From Bifidobacterium parmae (GTDB lineage Bacteria > Actinomycetota > Actinomycetes > Actinomycetales > Bifidobacteriaceae), in contig NZ_NMWT01000005.1 in the NCBI RefSeq assembly GCF_002860365.1, positions 10,514 to 74,513 on the forward strand: a DNA stretch of 64,000 nucleotides, read 5' to 3'. Of this stretch, positions 60,694-64,000 are shown piece after piece. Made by a program: the position numbers and the translations under genes. The number at the start of each line of letters is the position of its first letter. Within the stretch, counting starts at the first letter, position 1. The notes below the pieces were generated by a model. That model had not been told where the DNA came from. It worked only from the letters and a program-made list of their open reading frames with translations, and did not search any database.

Positions 60694-61626
60694 ATGACGG
60701 AACTGAACCCGCAGTCGCTGGTCACCCTGTGGCAGATCGAACGCTACGGGTCGTTCTCGGCCACGGCGAAGGCACTCGGCTGGTCGCAGCCGGCGATCAG
60801 CCAGCAGATCAAGAAGCTGGAGACGCAGTGCGGCACGACGCTCGTGGAACGCACGTCGCACGGCGTGCGTCTGACGGCGACGGGCGCGATGCTCGCCCGT
60901 CACGGCGAGTCGATCGCGGAACGGCTCGAACACGCCTCGCGTGAACTGGAGGACTACCGCGAACGCCGCTACTCGCATCTGTCGCTGATCGCGCCGCCGT
61001 CGATCTGTTCGACGATCGCGGCGCGCGCCGTCGTCAAACTGGGCATGTTCACCGACGTGAAGCTGAGTCTCACGCAGATGGAGCCGCCGGAGGCGATCGT
61101 GCAGGTGGCGCGCGGCAAGGCGGACGCGGCGGCCGTGTTCCGCTACAGTTCCATCCCGTCGTTCCTCCCGTTGGGCGACGACCTCACGTTCCATCCGCTC
61201 GGCTCGGACCCGCTGCGTCTGCTCGTGCGCCGGTCGAGCGACGTGGCGCGCCGCTTCGAGGAGGACCACAAGCCGGTCTCGCTCGCGGCCGCGAAGGACG
61301 AATCATGGATCGCCGGCTGCCCGACCTGCCGCGCGAACCTCGTCAAACTCGCCTCGCGCGCCGGCTTCACGCCGGACGTCGTCCACGCGACGGACGACTA
61401 CTGGGCGACGCAGAACCTCGTCGAAGTGGGCATGGGCGTCTCGCTCGTGCCGGAACTCGACACGCACATCAATCTGGGCGAGGATCTGGTCGCCTGCCCG
61501 ATCGCCGACGACTACGCGACGCGCGAGGTGGGCGTGGTGACGCGCACCGGCGACCACCGCCCGGCGGTGGACGCGCTGGTGCGCGAGCTCACGCGCACGG
61601 CGGCCGCGTATCTGACCGCGCAGTGA
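60694..61626 (+). CDS. LysR-family transcriptional regulator
   Basis: LysR regulator of 310 residues. The N-terminal winged helix shows YGSFSATAKALGWSQPAISQQIKKLE (about residues 18-43); the effector domain follows, with LRLLVRRSSDVARRFEEDH and VGMGVSLVPELD. A Cys pair (GCPTCRANLVKL near 210) could sense redox or metal. It is 150 bp upstream of the MalY-type gene on the same strand and may control sulfur amino-acid genes nearby (inference). Confidence 0.9.
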   Translation: MTELNPQSLVTLWQIERYGSFSATAKALGWSQPAISQQIKKLETQCGTTLVERTSHGVRLTATGAMLARHGESIAERLEHASRELEDYRERRYSHLSLIAPPSICSTIAARAVVKLGMFTDVKLSLTQMEPPEAIVQVARGKADAAAVFRYSSIPSFLPLGDDLTFHPLGSDPLRLLVRRSSDVARRFEEDHKPVSLAAAKDESWIAGCPTCRANLVKLASRAGFTPDVVHATDDYWATQNLVEVGMGVSLVPELDTHINLGEDLVACPIADDYATREVGVVTRTGDHRPAVDALVRELTRTAAAYLTAQ

Positions 61627-61769
61627 CGTCATGGTGATGCGGTGACGCCGCGGCGGGACGACGGCGATGCCGCGTCGCGCCCGCACGTTCGCCGCGATAA
61701 GCAAACGTGTGGGCGTCATCACGATTTCGTGGTGCGGCGGCGTTGAGCGGCATCGTCGCCGCGCGGACA

Positions 61770-63020
61770 ATGGACGCCATGAGCATGAACGGCACCATCA
61801 TCGACGACACCACAATCACCACGACCGCGCCGGCGTTCGACGCGGCCGCGATCGACGCGCTCACGGCGGACGATCTCGCGCGCATCGGCTCGGACAAGTG
61901 GACGCGGTTCCCCGGCGCGATCGGCGCGTTCATCGCGGAAATGGACTTCGGTCTTGCGCCGTGCATCGCACGCGCGATCGCCGACGCGGCGACGCGCGGC
62001 GCGACCGGCTACCTGTCGGACCCGCTGAAGCGCGAGGTGGCGCGCGCGTGCGCCGCATGGCAGCTGCGCTACGACTGGACCGTCGACCCGACGGTCATCC
62101 GCACCGTGCCGGACGTGATGGAGGCGTACGAGGTCTTCCTGAACGAGATCGTCGGCGAAGGACGGTCGATCGTCGTGCCGACGCCCGCGTACATGCCGTT
62201 CCTGAGCGTGCCGGGACTGTGCGGCGTCGACGTGATCGAGATCCCGATGCTGCGCTGCGGCGCGAACGACGGCGACGGCGCTGGATGGCTGTTCGACTTC
62301 GACGCGATCGAACGCGCGTTCGCTGGCGGATGCCGCGCGTTCGTGCTGTGCAACCCGCACAATCCGATCGGCAAGGTGCTGACGCGCGACGAGATGCTGC
62401 GGCTGTCCGAACTCGCCGACCGGTACGGCGTGCGCGTCTTCTCCGACGAGATCCACGCGCCGTTCGTCTACGAGGGCGCGCGGCACGTGCCGTTCGCCTC
62501 GATCAGCGAACGCACGGCGATGCAGGCGTTCACGGCGACGAGCGCGTCGAAGGCGTTCAATATCGCCGGCACGAAATGCGCGCAGGTGATCCTCACGAAT
62601 CCGACGGACATGGCGATGTGGATCCGCGACGCGGAGATGTCCGAACACCAGACGGCCACGATCGGCGCGTATGCGGCGGTCGCCGCCTACGACGGCGGGT
62701 CGGCGTGGCTGGACGGCGTGCTCGATTACCTGAAGGGCAATTTCGACGTGGTCGACGGCGAGATGCGCGGACGGTTCGCGGCGGTGCGGTACGCACGCCC
62801 GCAGGGCACGTACATCGCGTGGCTCGACTTCTCGCCGCTCGGACTCGACGACCCGGCCGGGTATTTCCTGGAGCGCGCGCATGTGGCGCTCACCGACGGG
62901 CGCGAATGCGGCGAGGCCGGGCGCGGCTGCGTGCGGTTCAACGTCGCGATGCCGCGCCCGCTCCTCCACGAGGCGTTCGCCCGCATGGCCGCCGCACTCG
63001 AGGAGGACGGGCTGATCTGA
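61770..63020 (+). CDS. MalY/PatB-type cystathionine beta-lyase (PLP aminotransferase fold)
   Basis: PLP-dependent C-S lyase, 416 residues. The fold-type I signature includes WTRFPGAIGAFIAEMDF (substrate site), CNPHNPIGKVLTRDEM, SDEIHAPFVY and the PLP lysine in TSASKAFNIAGTKCAQ. MalY/PatB proteins cleave cystathionine to homocysteine, pyruvate and ammonia. ATGs at 61770 and 61779 are both possible; neither has a clear ribosome site. Convergent with metB, whose product it would cleave: together they form trans-sulfuration to homocysteine. Confidence 0.88.
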   Translation: MDAMSMNGTIIDDTTITTTAPAFDAAAIDALTADDLARIGSDKWTRFPGAIGAFIAEMDFGLAPCIARAIADAATRGATGYLSDPLKREVARACAAWQLRYDWTVDPTVIRTVPDVMEAYEVFLNEIVGEGRSIVVPTPAYMPFLSVPGLCGVDVIEIPMLRCGANDGDGAGWLFDFDAIERAFAGGCRAFVLCNPHNPIGKVLTRDEMLRLSELADRYGVRVFSDEIHAPFVYEGARHVPFASISERTAMQAFTATSASKAFNIAGTKCAQVILTNPTDMAMWIRDAEMSEHQTATIGAYAAVAAYDGGSAWLDGVLDYLKGNFDVVDGEMRGRFAAVRYARPQGTYIAWLDFSPLGLDDPAGYFLERAHVALTDGRECGEAGRGCVRFNVAMPRPLLHEAFARMAAALEEDGLI

Positions 63021-63053
63021 GAAAACCGACGCGACGCACGTACTCGAGAAATC

Positions 63054-63161
63054 GCCTCCGCTGGCGGGGGCTCCCGGCATGGCCGGGTGGGGGTGGTTGC
63101 GCGTACGTTTCCACCGGACCACCCTCAGTCCGCTTCGCGGCCAGCTCCCGCCGGCGGGAGC
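63054..63161. repeat. Composite palindromic repeat between convergent malY-type gene and metB
   Basis: GCCTCCGCTGGCGGGGGC at the left end, CCCGGCATGGCCGGG, GGGGGTGGTT with its partner GGACCACCC, and GCTCCCGCCGGCGGGAGC at the right end. Confidence 0.9.
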
Positions 63162-63166
63162 GCAAA

Positions 63167-64000
63167 CTAGGCGAGGACGCCGGCGGTGAGTTCGCCGAAC
63201 ACGTCGACGTCGGCGTGACGTCGGATGTACTGCTCGTAGGCGATGTCGAACGCCTGGCCGAGATCCTCGATCAGGTCGGCCGCGTCCTCGATGCCGATGG
63301 ACAGGCGCACCAATTCGTCGGTGATGCCGACCTTGAGGCGCTCCTCGCGCGGCAGTTCGAAATGCGTCATGCGACACGGCAGCTCCGCGAGGCTTTCGAC
63401 CGCGCCGAGCGAGACGGCCAGACGGAACACGTGCAGATTGTCGAGTACGTCGGCCGGGTCGACGCCGGGCACGACCTCGAAGCTCAGCACGCCGCCCGCG
63501 CCCTTCAGCCCCTTGGCGGCGAGCTCGCGCTCACGGCCGGGCAGCCCCGGATAGTTGACGGTCTTGACGAGCGGATGCGCGAGCAGGTATTGGGCGACGG
63601 CCTTCGCGTTCGCCTGCTGGCGGTCCATGCGCAGGGCGAGCGTCTGGATGCCGCGGCGCACCGCGTCGCATTCGGCGGGCGCGAGCACGCCGCCGAAACG
63701 GTTCTGCGCGAAGTAGATCTGCTGGCCGATCTTCTCGCCGAGCGTGACCACGAGGCCCGCGTTCACGTCGGAATGGCCGGCGAGATACTTGGTGGCCGAG
63801 TGGAGGACCACGTCGGCGCCCAGATCGAGCGGACGCTGCAGGTACGGGGTGACGAACGTGTTGTCGACGATGGCGATCGCGCCGTAGCGGTGCGCGATGT
63901 TCGCGATGGCGCGCACGTCGTTCACGTCGAGCAGCGGATTGGTGAGCACCTCGAAGTAGACGGCCTTCGCGGGCTGGATGCCTTGGGCGCGGTCGCCGGC
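63167..64000 (-). CDS. metB: Cystathionine gamma-synthase, C-terminal part (runs off the window)
   Basis: PLP enzyme of the Cys/Met metabolism family that condenses an O-acylhomoserine with cysteine to cystathionine. About 277 C-terminal residues are visible. The PLP lysine is in VVLHSATKYLAGHSDVNAG; IVDNTFVTPYLQRPLDLGAD, RRGIQTLALRMDRQQANA and SLGAVESLAELPCRMTH are typical of MetB/CGS. A cystathionine gamma-lyase cannot be fully excluded without the N-terminus. An 834-base open frame continues past 64000. Confidence 0.87.
   Translation of the reverse strand, partial: AGDRAQGIQPAKAVYFEVLTNPLLDVNDVRAIANIAHRYGAIAIVDNTFVTPYLQRPLDLGADVVLHSATKYLAGHSDVNAGLVVTLGEKIGQQIYFAQNRFGGVLAPAECDAVRRGIQTLALRMDRQQANAKAVAQYLLAHPLVKTVNYPGLPGRERELAAKGLKGAGGVLSFEVVPGVDPADVLDNLHVFRLAVSLGAVESLAELPCRMTHFELPREERLKVGITDELVRLSIGIEDAADLIEDLGQAFDIAYEQYIRRHADVDVFGELTAGVLA

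Overview
The window is a stretch of GC-rich (roughly 65% by eye) actinobacterial chromosome that reads as a high-GC Bifidobacterium. The reasons are the gene set and order (obgE-rpmA-rplU-RNase E/G, argS-lysA, hom-thrB, a Maf-Nudix fusion, clpB behind an HspR-type HAIR operator), promoter-adjacent ATG starts of the leaderless kind, and a carbohydrate-uptake repertoire (ABC importers, AraC regulators, a GH35 beta-galactosidase, one glucose-family PTS). Species cannot be fixed from the sequence alone.

Layout. 1-5.8 kb: the obgE start, ribosomal proteins L27 and L21, a long RNase E/G with an Asp/Arg-rich N-terminal tail, and dapE. 6-19 kb: an AEC-type transporter and a HAD phosphatase, then a glycan-utilisation locus (AraC regulator, GH35 beta-galactosidase, two sugar ABC permeases, lipoprotein binding protein, a 1116-residue DUF5107-like/TPR protein, and a second, paralogous AraC regulator). 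19-29.5 kb: a Maf-Nudix fusion, thrB and hom, a glucose-family PTS (IIBC plus separate IIA), lysA and argS. The aspartate-family genes lie on one strand, with the PTS genes on the other strand between hom and lysA. 30-46 kb: housekeeping and transport (amino-acid permease, RidA, two GDPD phosphodiesterases, tRNA-Arg(CCG), a secreted HNH nuclease, MFS exporter, upp, rlmH, a glutamyl-Q-tRNA synthetase homologue, clpB, FAH-family hydrolase, DJ-1/PfpI protein, YggS). 46.3-48.1 kb: a lower-GC AlbA_2/Schlafen-like regulator lying between two 49-bp direct repeats, which looks like an inserted cassette. 48-51 kb: metY and an iron-type alcohol dehydrogenase. 51-59.3 kb: the most unusual locus, an SDR dehydrogenase, two paralogous LanC-like toroid proteins and a polar-amino-acid-type ABC importer with two mosaic-paralogous binding proteins. 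59.4-64 kb: non-coding hairpin arrays, a decayed ATPase fragment, a LysR regulator, a MalY-type C-S lyase and a partial cystathionine gamma-synthase.

Two themes stand out. First, the window is full of palindromic repeats. One composite family of about 110 bp sits in several gene-to-gene gaps, often between convergent genes, and a half copy followed by a 42-bp tandem array lies in frame inside lysA. Unrelated hairpin arrays sit near argS, downstream of the tRNA gene, and upstream of the LysR gene. Second, the SDR/LanC-like/ABC locus has no lanthipeptide precursor, dehydratase or protease. It reads as an uptake-and-processing system for an unidentified amino-acid-like substrate and is the best candidate here for an undescribed system.
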